Source: Planctomycetota bacterium (GTDB lineage Bacteria; Planctomycetota; Phycisphaerae; Phycisphaerales; SM1A02). Taken from it: a stretch of DNA of 32,755 nt. The notes under the pieces were generated by a model. It was not told where the DNA came from. It saw nothing but the letters and a program-made list of their open reading frames with translations, and did not search any database. Shown here piece by piece: positions 1 through 8,622 of this stretch; the stretch's first letter is position 1; each line of letters opens with the position of its first letter. The DNA is taken from assembly GCA_003671075.1 (NCBI GenBank), contig QWPT01000001.1:130744-163498 (forward strand). Direction: 5' to 3'. A program made the translations under genes and the position numbers.

Positions 1-3000
1 GTCCGCAGTAGGAACGGCGTCGTTGATGACGCTGCATCCGCAATCGCCTGGTTGAGTTGCGATCGGATCGAGGCCGCGTGCGATGCGCAGCCAGATCGCG
101 TCCTCACGCTCGTCGATCATGCGCTCGAGAAGCGACGGCGGACGGCCGCGTCCTCCGCGTATGCGTCCAGCTCCTCCACCGCCACCTGGACCACCGCCTG
201 GTCCGTCGCCCGCCGCACCACCCCGCGCATCAGGCGCCGAAGCCTTGGCAAGCAACTCGCCGCGCGACTTCAAAACCTTCGCGTTCAATTCCGATTCCTC
301 GGTGCGCGAGTAGCGGCGCACACCGTCGATCCATGTCTCCTCGCAACGACTGAACGCGCTCAGCGGCTCGCCGTTCCAAATCACAAAGTCAGCGTCTTTG
401 CCTGTCTCAAGCGAGCCCGTGCGCGTGTCGATGCGCAGTTGCTTCGCAGGGTTGAGCGTGACCAGCTTGAGCGCTTCCTCAGGCGAGAGCCCGCCGTAGC
501 GCATGGACTTGGCGGCCTCCATGTTCATGCGGCGCGCGAGTTCATCGCTGTCGCTGTTGAAGCTCACGACCACGCCAGCGCGCTGCAGCATGGCGCCGTT
601 CCACGGGATCGCGTCCATCACTTCGATCTTGTACGCCCACCAGTCGCTGAAGCTCGACGCGCCGGCGCCATGCTTGGCGATTTCGGACGCGACCTTGTAG
701 CCCTCGAGTACATGCTGCAGCGTTGCAATGCGGAAGCCGAACTTCTCCGCGGTACGCAGCAACATGAGGATTTCGTCCTGGCGATAGCTGTGGCAATGCA
801 CAAGTCGCGTGCCCTCGATGATCTCGGCAACGGTCTCGAGCTCGAGGTCTTTGCGCGGCGCCACCGTGCGCGCGCGCGTTGCGTCGTCGAGCGCGGCGTA
901 GGCGGTTTGCGTGGCGCGATATTCACGCGCCGTGGTGAAGGCGTCGTCGAGGAATGTCGCAACGCCCATGCGCGAGGTCGGGTAGCGCGAGGTTGGGCGC
1001 GTGACATTCTCACCGAGCGCGAACTTGATTCCCGTGGGCGCGCCCTGAAAGCGGAAAGCCTCGGCGTCTTCGCCCCAGCGGATCTTGACTACAGAGTTGC
1101 GCCCGCCAATCGGATTCGCCGAGCCGTGCAGTTGATTCACCGCCACAAGTCCGCCCGCGAGCTGGCGGTACCAGTCGATGTCGGTCGGGTCGATGCAGTC
1201 GCCAATCCAGACCTCGGCGGTGTTGGCCTGCGATCCCTCGTTCACGCCGCCGGAGATTCCGGTGTGGCTGTGGCAATCGATGAGGCCGGGCGTGATGTGC
1301 TTGCCCTTGCCGTCGATGACGATCGCGCCATCGGGCGCGGCAATGTCGGCGGCAATCTCAACGATCTTTCCGTCGCGCACGAGCATGTCGCCGTCCTTCA
1401 TCGTTCCCTGCGCGCCCAGCGTCCAAATGGTGGCGTCCTTGATAAGCACGGTTCCGGTGAGCGCGGGCTGCGATGGAAGGCGGCCGTACTCGCCGAACGG
1501 CATGGGAAGCTCGTCTTTCCAGAGGTTTTCACGCTCGTCGGGCTTCTTCGCGCCGTTGGGCCCACCACCGCGTCGACCACGACGCGGACGCTCGCCATCA
1601 GCGGGCGCGGCATCCTCGGCTTTCGCAGCATCGTCAGTTTTCGCAGGCTCATCGATCTTCGCGCCGCCATCAGGCTTCGCGGCGTCGTCCTTGCTCGGAT
1701 CCTTGCTCGGCTCCTTGATTGAATCCTTGATTGGATCGGGTGCGACGCGGGTGAGCGTGAAGTTGATGCGGGTTCCATCGGCGCACTCGGCGGTCATCGT
1801 GGCTGTTTCGCCGCTGCCAGCGATGGCGAACCGAATATCGCCTTCGAGACCGAACTGTTTGCCGTCGAAGATTCCAGAGGCGCGTCCATCAGTGGAAACG
1901 CTCGCACGCTTCGCAGTTGCGGCGCCAGGCTTGGGAGCCTCTGGCTTTGCGTCCTCGAGCTTTGCGTCCTCGGGCTTCGCGTCCCCGTCCTTCGCAGTTT
2001 CGGGCTTGGCACCCGACTCAGCGGACTTCATTTCTTCCGTCTTGGCATCTTCCGCCTTCGCTTCAGGCGCCTTCTCGCCCTCTTCCGGAGTCCAGGTCGC
2101 CTTGAGCGAGCCGTCCTTTGGGTCGAGCGTGATGTGCAGGTCTTTTGCCATCGGCTTCGGGGTCGCGCCGTTGGAGGTCACGGCAAACTTTCCGGCGGCG
2201 AGCACCGGCGCGGCGGGGGGCAGCAGCACGGGTGCGCCTGCGACGAACATGGCCTCGAACTTGGTTTCGGAATCGAAGGGGTCGCCGGCGGCAACAATGA
2301 GATTCGCCAGCTTTCCGTTTTCGAGCGTGCCGACGCGGGCGTTGATGCCGAGCAGCGTCGCCGGGGTGGTTGTGAGTGCGGCGAGCGCCTCGTCCTTGGT
2401 CAGTCCGTGGGCGATCGCATCGCCGAGGCGCTTGCGGAACGAACCCTTGTCCTGCATGCGGTGGGTTGTGAATGCGACGGTGGTGCCGGCGGCGATGAAG
2501 CGCTTGGGGTTGGTGGGGGCGTAGCGCCAAGACATCAGGTCGCGCAACGAAACCGAGTCGGCGGCGGTCGGTGAGACGAGGTCGGGCGCCTGCGGGAATT
2601 CGAGCGGCATGAGCAGCGCGACTTTTTGGGCGGCGAGAAGCTTGACGAGCTCGGCTTGCGAGCGGAACTCGTTGCCATTTCCCAGGACTGAAAGCGAGAC
2701 GGCGGGAAGCTCGGTTTTGGCCAGGCGGACGAGGCGCGCAACGTCGAGTTCGTCGCTGGCGTCGACGACCAGCGACTGGCGGTGCTCAACAAGGGGACGA
2801 AGCGCGTCGAGCGCGTTCATGTCGTCCAGTGGAGTGGTGGAACCCGCGACGGCGTATGAGTCATGACGCCACTTCGCATCCATAAAGGTCTGGCGCATGA
2901 TCGCGTAGGAACCCATGAGGCTCGATGGAAAGCTGCTGGCGCGTTCGCCTCGGCCTTGGGGACTGATGGCGGGAACAGCGGGCGTGCCGGGTGCTGGCGG

Positions 3001-3597
3001 CGCGAACATCTGGCTGAAGTCGAAGCTGCGCGGTCCGACCAGTTGCGCGACTTCTCCACCAAGATCGCGGCCGAGCGATCGCTCGCTGCTCTTGGAAAGC
3101 AGCCGCATGTCGGAGCTGCCACGAAAGATGCCGTTGGCCGGCATCACGCGCGCGACGGCGAAACCTTGCGCGCGCAGCGACTCGAGCGTTGCATCGGGAA
3201 TCGCCAACGCGATGGCGGAGACTTCGGGCGTGATGTACTGATTCCAGTGCGCGCCCGGCGAGGCGATCGCGGCGGCGGACTGAGCACTGCTATCGAGAAG
3301 CAGCGCAGGCTCGATGAAGGCGGGGAAGATGGTCTTTCCCGTGAAGTCAAAGGATCGGTAGCCCGCAGGCACCACTGTGTCGAGTCCGATCGACTCGACC
3401 ACTCCGTTACGAATGAGGATCGTGGCTTTATCAATGGTGTTGCCAGGCGCGATGATGACCTTCGCGCCGACGAGCGCGTAACGCGCGGGCTCGCTCGGCC
3501 TCATGCCGTTGATCGGTGCTTGTTGCGCTGGCGCATCTACGGCGATTGCGCAGATACAGGCGATGGAGGCAAGCACAGAAGCGTGGTTCGAATGCAT
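1..3597 (-). CDS. Secreted tandem amidohydrolase-family protein, C-terminus cut by window edge
   Basis: The frame is open from an ATG at 3597 down to base 1 (1199 codons) with no stop, so the C-terminus is missing. The N-terminus resembles a signal peptide (hydrophobic stretch, then APAQQ). Two amidohydrolase-like modules follow. The second, from about residue 740, has the metal motif DCHSHTG (H776, H778), further histidines near 934-936 and 962, and an NSDSDEL aspartate near 1017, so it should be a competent metal-dependent hydrolase, probably imidazolonepropionase/dihydroorotase-like. The first module, from about residue 40, keeps the fold's edge motifs (TIFPAFIEP; GTLENGKLANLIVA), but the expected HxH is replaced by EPALLLD, so it is probably non-catalytic. 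The modules are joined by low-complexity Lys/Glu/Ala/Asp/Pro linkers, and a Gly/Arg-rich segment lies near the C-terminal end. The substrate is unknown. Shadow ORFs cover this region on the plus strand but have no recognisable domains. Confidence 0.85.
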   Translation of the reverse strand, partial: MHSNHASVLASIACICAIAVDAPAQQAPINGMRPSEPARYALVGAKVIIAPGNTIDKATILIRNGVVESIGLDTVVPAGYRSFDFTGKTIFPAFIEPALLLDSSAQSAAAIASPGAHWNQYITPEVSAIALAIPDATLESLRAQGFAVARVMPANGIFRGSSDMRLLSKSSERSLGRDLGGEVAQLVGPRSFDFSQMFAPPAPGTPAVPAISPQGRGERASSFPSSLMGSYAIMRQTFMDAKWRHDSYAVAGSTTPLDDMNALDALRPLVEHRQSLVVDASDELDVARLVRLAKTELPAVSLSVLGNGNEFRSQAELVKLLAAQKVALLMPLEFPQAPDLVSPTAADSVSLRDLMSWRYAPTNPKRFIAAGTTVAFTTHRMQDKGSFRKRLGDAIAHGLTKDEALAALTTTPATLLGINARVGTLENGKLANLIVAAGDPFDSETKFEAMFVAGAPVLLPPAAPVLAAGKFAVTSNGATPKPMAKDLHITLDPKDGSLKATWTPEEGEKAPEAKAEDAKTEEMKSAESGAKPETAKDGDAKPEDAKLEDAKPEAPKPGAATAKRASVSTDGRASGIFDGKQFGLEGDIRFAIAGSGETATMTAECADGTRINFTLTRVAPDPIKDSIKEPSKDPSKDDAAKPDGGAKIDEPAKTDDAAKAEDAAPADGERPRRGRRGGGPNGAKKPDERENLWKDELPMPFGEYGRLPSQPALTGTVLIKDATIWTLGAQGTMKDGDMLVRDGKIVEIAADIAAPDGAIVIDGKGKHITPGLIDCHSHTGISGGVNEGSQANTAEVWIGDCIDPTDIDWYRQLAGGLVAVNQLHGSANPIGGRNSVVKIRWGEDAEAFRFQGAPTGIKFALGENVTRPTSRYPTSRMGVATFLDDAFTTAREYRATQTAYAALDDATRARTVAPRKDLELETVAEIIEGTRLVHCHSYRQDEILMLLRTAEKFGFRIATLQHVLEGYKVASEIAKHGAGASSFSDWWAYKIEVMDAIPWNGAMLQRAGVVVSFNSDSDELARRMNMEAAKSMRYGGLSPEEALKLVTLNPAKQLRIDTRTGSLETGKDADFVIWNGEPLSAFSRCEETWIDGVRRYSRTEESELNAKVLKSRGELLAKASAPDARGGAAGDGPGGGPGGGGGAGRIRGGRGRPPSLLERMIDEREDAIWLRIARGLDPIATQPGDCGCSVINDAVPTAD

Positions 3598-3631
3598 CGG
3601 CGGATCGTAAGGGATTGTTGCGCTATCGATG

Positions 3632-3675
3632 AAAAAGCAAAAAGCCCCGCGAAGGCATGTGCCTGCGCGGGGCTT
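3632..3675 (-). terminator. Rho-independent terminator after the flgM-like gene
   Basis: A perfect 10-bp inverted repeat (3642-3651 with 3666-3675) encloses a further AGGCA/TGCCT pairing. Read on the minus strand it is followed by a T-rich stretch (3641-3632). It lies 33 bp downstream of the flgM-like stop codon and separates that gene from the amidohydrolase gene. Confidence 0.8.
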
Positions 3676-3708
3676 ATGATTTTGAGCTTGAACTCAGGCG
3701 AGGTCAGT

Positions 3709-4035
3709 TCAACCGATATCGTCGATCATGCGACCAATCGCCACCGAGAGCTTGTCGTCGGTGTCGAGCGTGCCGTTGGCAATCGCTGCCTTCGCCTCCG
3801 CCACCTTTGCTTCACGGATGGGGGGGAGACGATTCATCTCGCCGAGCCAACGCGCAACTTCGGAGACTTCGACCCGATCGGCGGCCACTATCCGCGATGA
3901 AGTTGAAGTAGGCTCCGCGTTGCGGCGAACGCTTGCGGCATTGAGGCCGGAAGTAGCCGCGGAACTCGATGAAGAGCCAACTTGCGAGCCGAACGAAGCG
4001 CTTACTGATGAGCCAATGTTGCCAATGTCAGCCAT
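3709..4035 (-). CDS. flgM: FlgM-like anti-sigma-28 factor
   Basis: This 108-residue protein begins MADIGNIGSS. The start at 4035 is chosen because AAGGAG (4043-4048) lies seven bases upstream; a longer frame to 4089 has no comparable site. The N-terminal half is Ser/Ala-rich and probably disordered. The C-terminal 50 residues have the FlgM pattern: RVEVSEVARWL, then an IREAKVAEAKAAIANGTLD segment and a final amphipathic helix. FlgM proteins bind the flagellar sigma factor FliA and are exported when the hook is complete, releasing late flagellar gene expression. The length matches the family. The gene is monocistronic, with its own terminator, and no other flagellar gene is in the window. A related anti-sigma role with another partner cannot be excluded. 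Confidence 0.7.
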   Translation of the reverse strand: MADIGNIGSSVSASFGSQVGSSSSSAATSGLNAASVRRNAEPTSTSSRIVAADRVEVSEVARWLGEMNRLPPIREAKVAEAKAAIANGTLDTDDKLSVAIGRMIDDIG

Positions 4036-4375
4036 TTCAATACTCCTTGGAGTGAGCGTAGCGTTTCCCGCTACCACTCGATCCTGCACGAAGCCAAACC
4101 ATCCTGGTTCTGTCCGTTGGGTTCAGGTCTCGAACCACGCGATGCCGAGACCCGCATCCTGCCCACCACTACATCGGCGGACTTGCCGTAAGAACTTGAG
4201 TAGGCGTTACAACCGAACCATTGCCGTAAGTACCTGCAATTGATAGACTTCCTTCGATAGGGCTCCGTTGAAGAGCGGGTGAACTCCCGCCACTTCCATG
4301 AGGTCGGTAAATGAGCCGCTGCGACTCGGCTGCGCCGTTGATTATGAGACTCGCGTACAACTGATCAGGCAAACT
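4036..4375. other. Divergent intergenic region between flgM-like gene and lipoprotein gene
   Basis: This is about 340 bp between two divergent starts, so both promoters are expected here. I see the leader dyads near 4042-4074 but no convincing -35/-10 pair. Small open frames exist but have no homology or ribosome-binding support. Confidence 0.5.
4042..4074 (-). promoter_or_regulatory. Dyads over the flgM-like ribosome-binding site and leader
   Basis: The Shine-Dalgarno sequence lies inside a short dyad (ACTCC/GGAGT arms, 4042-4053). Just upstream in the transcript is a 6-bp inverted repeat, GTAGCG/CGCTAC (4058-4074), with a 5-nt loop. These could fold near the start codon or form an operator; no function is demonstrated. 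Confidence 0.3.
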
Positions 4376-5347
4376 ATGCATCACATCGCGCAGAAACTTC
4401 TCTCTCTCGGCAAAGTCAGCCTGTGCACGCTGTTGTTGGTCGCCTGTGGCGATGGCGGACCGACGCAGACTCAGAAGAAGAAGGTGGCGGGTACGCAGTC
4501 GAGTGATGGCACGGGCCTGGAGCTCATGGACCCGAAGGATGATGTCATGGCCGAGGGGACGAGCGGCGCAAGTCGGCCGGCGGGGTCTTCGGTGAAGGCG
4601 ACATCACCAACCAAGTCTGCTGCTGGCGCTGCTGCTGCCGCAGCTGCCGCGAACAAGGGGCGATGGTCGGTGATCATCGCGACCTTTGGCGACGGCGACC
4701 ATGTCGCAAAGGCCAACGCGTTTCGATTGAGACTGATCTCGGAGTATCCCGAGCTGAGCGCGGCGATGGTGCGCCGAATCGGCAAGGGATCGGCGCTGGT
4801 CAGCGGTCGGTTCGAGGCATCCGATGACCCAGCGGCGCAGGCCGAGCTCAAGCGGGTCAAGGCCATCGTTCGCGAGGGGAAGAAGCCGTTTGCTGGCGCG
4901 ATGTTGATGCGCACTTCGTCGAACGATGCGAACACCACACCGAAGCCGCACGACCTGCGGAGCCTGCGGGCGAAGTTTCCGAATGTTCGGCCGCTGTTCA
5001 CGCTACAGATCGCCGCGTGGTCGACCTTTGGCGACAAGGGCATGGACTATGGCGCGATGCGCGAAGCGGCCGAGGTTCAGTGTGAGCAGCTGCGTGCCAA
5101 GGGCCACGAGGCGTGGTTTCTTCATGACGACGACAGCGACACCAGCATCGTCGCGGTCGGTCACTTTGATCGTCGCGCGTACGACACAAAGTCCACGCTG
5201 TTTTCTCCTGAGGTCGAGGAAATGATGCGCGCGTTTCCCGCGAATATGGTGAACGGCGAGCCGTTGCTGATTCCTGCCGACCCACGCAACCCCAAGGGCA
5301 AGACCAAGGCGCAGCCCTGCCGGCTGGTCGAGGTTCCTGCGCTTTGA
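4376..5347 (+). CDS. Lipoprotein with two SPOR-like repeats
   Basis: Starting at the ATG at 4376 gives a 323-residue protein whose N-terminus MHHIAQ...LCTLLLVACGDGG is a lipoprotein signal with lipobox LVAC; an upstream in-frame ATG at 4298 would bury it. A Lys/Ser/Thr/Ala-rich linker with an alanine run follows. Two segments then have the SPOR-type pattern of a beta strand beginning with an aromatic (WSVIIATFGDGDH; FTLQIAAWSTFGD), a helix rich in Ala/Glu/Arg, and a returning strand (ALVSGRFE; SIVAVGHFD). SPOR domains bind denuded peptidoglycan at division sites; that role here is inferred from the pattern, which I cannot score without a profile search. The gene precedes holB by 42 bp on the same strand. 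Confidence 0.6.
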   Translation: MHHIAQKLLSLGKVSLCTLLLVACGDGGPTQTQKKKVAGTQSSDGTGLELMDPKDDVMAEGTSGASRPAGSSVKATSPTKSAAGAAAAAAAANKGRWSVIIATFGDGDHVAKANAFRLRLISEYPELSAAMVRRIGKGSALVSGRFEASDDPAAQAELKRVKAIVREGKKPFAGAMLMRTSSNDANTTPKPHDLRSLRAKFPNVRPLFTLQIAAWSTFGDKGMDYGAMREAAEVQCEQLRAKGHEAWFLHDDDSDTSIVAVGHFDRRAYDTKSTLFSPEVEEMMRAFPANMVNGEPLLIPADPRNPKGKTKAQPCRLVEVPAL

Positions 5348-5389
5348 CGACGCTTTCTGAAAGCGCGCCGCTTCCCGTAGCATCCCACC

Positions 5390-6571
5390 ATGGCCAAGCG
5401 CGCGACAACACCTGCGGGTTCGAAGGCTCCTGCGCGGGCGCCGCGTAGCCGCGCGGGCGAGCAACAGCCCGAGGAGCGAGCGCGACCAGTCCACCACGAC
5501 GGTCCGGTTCTTTTCGGTCAGGAACTGGCGACGACGCAGCTCGCGCAGGCGATCGGATCAGGGCACATGCATCATGCGTGGATCCTGCACGGTCCGTCGG
5601 GCGTGGGCAAGTGCACGGCGGCGATGGAGTGCGCGCGGCTGCTGCTTGATGATGAAACACTCGAAGCGAACATCGCCGCGTTCAAGGCGCCGCGCGACTC
5701 GCGCGTTGCTGAGTTGATCGACCTTGCGTCGCATCCCGATTTGCATGTGATTCGCAAGGAGCGCGCCGACGATTCTTCGATCAAGGAAATGCGCGATCGC
5801 AAGCAGACCAACATTCCGCTCGATTTGTTGCGCGAGTTGATGATCGGCGGCGTGGTTGGCGACGGCAAGAGTTTCGACTCACCGGTTTGGCGCGGCGCGT
5901 ACCTCGGCCACAACAAGGTGTTCATCATCGACGAAGCCGAGCTGCTTGATCCGTATGGGCAGAATGCGCTGCTGAAGACGCTCGAAGAGCCGCCGGCGGG
6001 AACCTATATTTTTCTCGTAACCACGCAGGAAGAGCGGCTGTTGCCGACGATTCGAAGTCGTTGCCAGCGCGTGGCGTTTCGCGCGCTCGATGCTGCGGCG
6101 ATGGGCGCGTGGTTCGATCGATTTGGCGTGGAGGATTCGTCGCGCCCATGGTTGTCGGAGTTCAGCGAAGGCGCGCCGGGAACGGCGGAGCTGGCGATGA
6201 AGCATGGATTACGCGCGTGGAGCGAAGAATTGCTGCCGCGGTTTGCGATGCTGGAGCAAGGCCGTTTTGACGGCGGTCTTGCGGATCGGCTTGCGGAGTT
6301 GGTCGGTGAATTCGCCGAGCGGGTGGTGAAGGAGAATGCGAAGGCTTCGAAGGAAGCGGCGAATCGGCAGGCCACGCGGTGCGCGCTCCTAACTCTGGCA
6401 TCGCGGTCGCGCTCGCAGATCGCAGCGGCGGCGATGCGCGGCGATGTGCAGGCCGTTGCCGAGGCCGCGTATCGCGTCGAGCTCATCGTGCGACTGGAGT
6501 CGGAAGTGCGCGCGAATGTAAACCTCAAGCACGCGTTGGCGAATCTGGTTGCGCAGTGGGGTGCGGTTTGA
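5390..6571 (+). CDS. holB: DNA polymerase III delta-prime subunit (clamp loader)
   Basis: This 393-residue AAA+ protein has a disordered basic N-terminus (residues 1-38), a P-loop GPSGVGKC (residues 68-75), a Walker B segment VFIIDEAELL, the LLKTLEEPPAGTYIFL segment typical of delta-prime/DnaX, sensor-1 threonines (VTT) and the arginine-finger motif IRSRCQRV. Delta-prime is part of the gamma complex that opens the sliding clamp and loads it on primed DNA. The P-loop ends in Cys where Thr is usual in active ATPases, consistent with a non-hydrolysing delta-prime rather than gamma/tau. The stop overlaps the next gene's proposed start (TTGA). Confidence 0.85.
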   Translation: MAKRATTPAGSKAPARAPRSRAGEQQPEERARPVHHDGPVLFGQELATTQLAQAIGSGHMHHAWILHGPSGVGKCTAAMECARLLLDDETLEANIAAFKAPRDSRVAELIDLASHPDLHVIRKERADDSSIKEMRDRKQTNIPLDLLRELMIGGVVGDGKSFDSPVWRGAYLGHNKVFIIDEAELLDPYGQNALLKTLEEPPAGTYIFLVTTQEERLLPTIRSRCQRVAFRALDAAAMGAWFDRFGVEDSSRPWLSEFSEGAPGTAELAMKHGLRAWSEELLPRFAMLEQGRFDGGLADRLAELVGEFAERVVKENAKASKEAANRQATRCALLTLASRSRSQIAAAAMRGDVQAVAEAAYRVELIVRLESEVRANVNLKHALANLVAQWGAV

Positions 6572-7095
6572 CGGCGAGCGACGGTCGTGAGATCGAACGA
6601 GTCTGGGTGCTGCGCGCGGCACCGGTGATTCCGGTCGCGGTTGAGCAGTGGAAAATCGAGCAGGGGTATCTCGCGCCCCTCGCCGCCAACGAAGTCGAAT
6701 TGGCGCGGGTCGGCTTTCCCGAGGGGCGGTTGCGGCGCATTGTTGAACCGAGCGGCGCGGAGCGTTTTTTTCACACGGTGAAGTCGGGCAGCGGCATCGT
6801 GCGCATGGAAACCGAGCGCGAAATTTCGCGCGCGCAATTCGAAGCAGCGTGGGCGGGGACCGATGGACGGCGCCTAGCCAAGACGCGACATCGCGTGCAT
6901 GTTGATGGACTCGTGTGGGAAATCGATGTCTTCCGCGACTTGCCGTTGGTCATGGTCGAGGTGGAATTGGCGAGCGAGACGCAGGCGTTCACCATGCCCA
7001 GCTGGATCGCGACGCTGGTTGTGAAGGAAGTCACCGAAGACGCGCGTTATCGAAACGCAGCGCTGGCGATGCACGGCATGCCGAGTTCAATCTAG
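6568..7095 (+). CDS. CYTH-domain protein
   Basis: This 175-residue protein has the CYTH tunnel-fold pattern: an N-terminal EIER strand (REIERVWVL), a long alternation of charged strands (RFFHTVKSGSG; RMETEREIS; KTRHRVHVDGLVWEIDVF) and a V-E-V-E-L strand near the end. CYTH proteins are triphosphate-tunnel enzymes such as inorganic triphosphatases or class IV adenylate cyclases. The usual signature is ExExK; here the position after EIER is Val rather than Lys. No ATG fits. TTG at 6568 overlaps the holB stop by four bases and suggests translational coupling; GTG at 6556 is an alternative. The function is probably hydrolysis of an inorganic or organic triphosphate, but this is inference. Confidence 0.7.
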   Translation: MTASDGREIERVWVLRAAPVIPVAVEQWKIEQGYLAPLAANEVELARVGFPEGRLRRIVEPSGAERFFHTVKSGSGIVRMETEREISRAQFEAAWAGTDGRRLAKTRHRVHVDGLVWEIDVFRDLPLVMVEVELASETQAFTMPSWIATLVVKEVTEDARYRNAALAMHGMPSSI

Positions 7096-7124
7096 AACGA
7101 CGTGGTTCCGGCACGGACCTTCGG

Positions 7125-8018
7125 TCAGCGGAGATCTTTGGCTTGCGGGAGATCGCTGAGAGTTGCGATGCCGAAGACGCGCAGGAACTCTGGCGTGGTT
7201 CCGTAAAGCATCGGTCGGCCGACCTCTTCAGCACGGCCGACGATCTTGACCAGCCGACGCTCCATAAGGCTTCGAAGGACTTCGCCGCAAGCGACGCCGC
7301 GGATGGCTTCGAGTTGCGCGCGCAGCATGGGCTGGCGGTAGGCGATGATCGCAAGGGTCTCGAGGGCGGCCTGAGAAAGTCGCGTCTGGGCGCGTTGGCC
7401 TTTGATGCGTGCGAGGACCGGGCCAAATGCGGCGATGGTGAGCATCTGGCGACCGCCAGCAACGCTCTCGACGCGGAAGGCGCGGTTGGTTGCGGCGTAT
7501 TGCTGGTTGAGGGCGTCGACGGCTTCGCGCACGACGCGGACGGCTTCGCGGCGACGGCCGGCGATGGCGGCGCTGTCGCGGCCGGATGGATCGTTGTCGC
7601 TCGATTCGTCGGAGCCTTGATCAGCCCTTGCTTCAGTCTTGGCTTCGGTCTTGGCTTCGGTCTTGCCACCGTCCGCCTTCCCTGTCCGCACCGATGGCGG
7701 CACAAGTCCAAGCACTTCGGCGATGCGCGCGTCGGAAATCGGTCGATCGGCGAGCAGAATTGCCGCTTCGACGCGAAGCGTGAACGGCATGGTCGCGGAC
7801 GGCAGCTCGGGGTCATCGAGATTGATGGCGAACAGCGACGGATGATCACCTTCGGGCGATTCGCTGGTGGAGGACTTCTTGCTGCGGCGCTTGGGTGCGG
7901 CGACATCGATGGCCATGTCGACAGCGAGGATCGGGTCGGGGGACCCGATCAGCTCGGCTTCGGTTCCAGATTGTGTGGGCGCCTGTTCGGCGACCGCGCT
8001 CGCTTCATGCTCGGTCAT
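7125..8018 (-). CDS. scpB: Segregation and condensation protein B
   Basis: This 297-residue protein has the ScpB core: an N-terminal winged helix (LRVEAAILLADRPISDARIAEVLGL) and a second one with the diagnostic run LSQAALETLAIIAYRQP, followed by RGV...LRSLMERRLVKIVGRAEEVGRP and LYGTTPEFLRVFG. ScpB dimers bind ScpA and Smc to form the condensin complex for chromosome segregation. The protein is longer than many ScpB proteins because of an acidic N-terminal extension of about 80 residues and a low-complexity KTEA-repeat insert near the middle, between the two domains. It is convergent with the CYTH gene (29 bp between stops) and lies 69 bp downstream of atpC on the same strand. No scpA is visible. 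Confidence 0.9.
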   Translation of the reverse strand: MTEHEASAVAEQAPTQSGTEAELIGSPDPILAVDMAIDVAAPKRRSKKSSTSESPEGDHPSLFAINLDDPELPSATMPFTLRVEAAILLADRPISDARIAEVLGLVPPSVRTGKADGGKTEAKTEAKTEARADQGSDESSDNDPSGRDSAAIAGRRREAVRVVREAVDALNQQYAATNRAFRVESVAGGRQMLTIAAFGPVLARIKGQRAQTRLSQAALETLAIIAYRQPMLRAQLEAIRGVACGEVLRSLMERRLVKIVGRAEEVGRPMLYGTTPEFLRVFGIATLSDLPQAKDLR

Positions 8019-8087
8019 GTTTGGAGATTACCACAGGACGAAGCGTGCGCTCCGCAAATTACTCGGTCAAACTGCGATGAATCGCGA

Positions 8088-8498
8088 TCAGCGACGGCTG
8101 CTGCGGGCAAGGGCGACGCGCGCGTAGGCGAGGCGTTGGCGTCGCTCGGCGGCGTTGCGCATCTCGACCGTGCCCGACTTCAGACCTTCCGCATTGGCGT
8201 TGGTGAGTTCCTTGTCGGCATCAGCGGCATTGATCGCAGAGACCGGCGTTGCCGAGTCGGCGAGGATGGTCAGAACTCCGCCGTTCATTTGGGCGAAGCC
8301 ACCGCCAAGCAGGAAGAGCTCAGAGCCACCGTCTTGCTTCTCAACGCGCAGGCAACCCGGGCCCAAGCGCACAAGGAACGGAGCGGCGCCAGTCGCGACA
8401 CCCTTCTGGCCGTCCCAAGCTGGAAGGTCCACATAGGAAACTTCACTGTCGAGGACGCGGTCGGTGGGGGTAACGATGTTGCAGCGGAGACCAGCCAT
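8088..8498 (-). CDS. atpC: F-type ATP synthase epsilon subunit
   Basis: This 136-residue protein starts MAGLRCNIVTPTDRVLD and continues with the epsilon beta-sandwich pattern (VSYVDLPAWDGQKGV; PFLVRLGPGCLRV; FLLGGGFAQMNGGVLTILAD), followed by a C-terminal helical region. Epsilon belongs to the central stalk of F1 and modulates ATP hydrolysis. It normally follows atpD; here the upstream 400 bp is non-coding and the next gene is a PEP-CTERM protein, so atpC appears separated from the rest of the ATP synthase operon. No good Shine-Dalgarno sequence precedes the ATG (a C-run lies there). The start is supported mainly by family alignment. Confidence 0.85.
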   Translation of the reverse strand: MAGLRCNIVTPTDRVLDSEVSYVDLPAWDGQKGVATGAAPFLVRLGPGCLRVEKQDGGSELFLLGGGFAQMNGGVLTILADSATPVSAINAADADKELTNANAEGLKSGTVEMRNAAERRQRLAYARVALARSSRR

Positions 8499-8622
8499 GG
8501 GGGGAGGATGGTACGGCGAGCGAGAGGCGGGCTCAAGTTGGCTGACGGTTGAGATTGCGATTTAGACGGGCCAGAAAGGCGGGTCGGGAGGCCGCTTTCA
8601 CGGGAGTGGCTGCGGCGAAAGC

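Noticed and set aside
52-1722. Long plus-strand open frame of 556 codons
   Set aside because: It is antisense to the amidohydrolase gene, has no domain pattern, and the minus strand encodes clear catalytic motifs across the same bases.
4169-4384. Minus-strand ORF of 71 codons in the flgM-like/lipoprotein intergenic region
   Set aside because: It has no ribosome-binding site or recognisable pattern and overlaps the lipoprotein start region.
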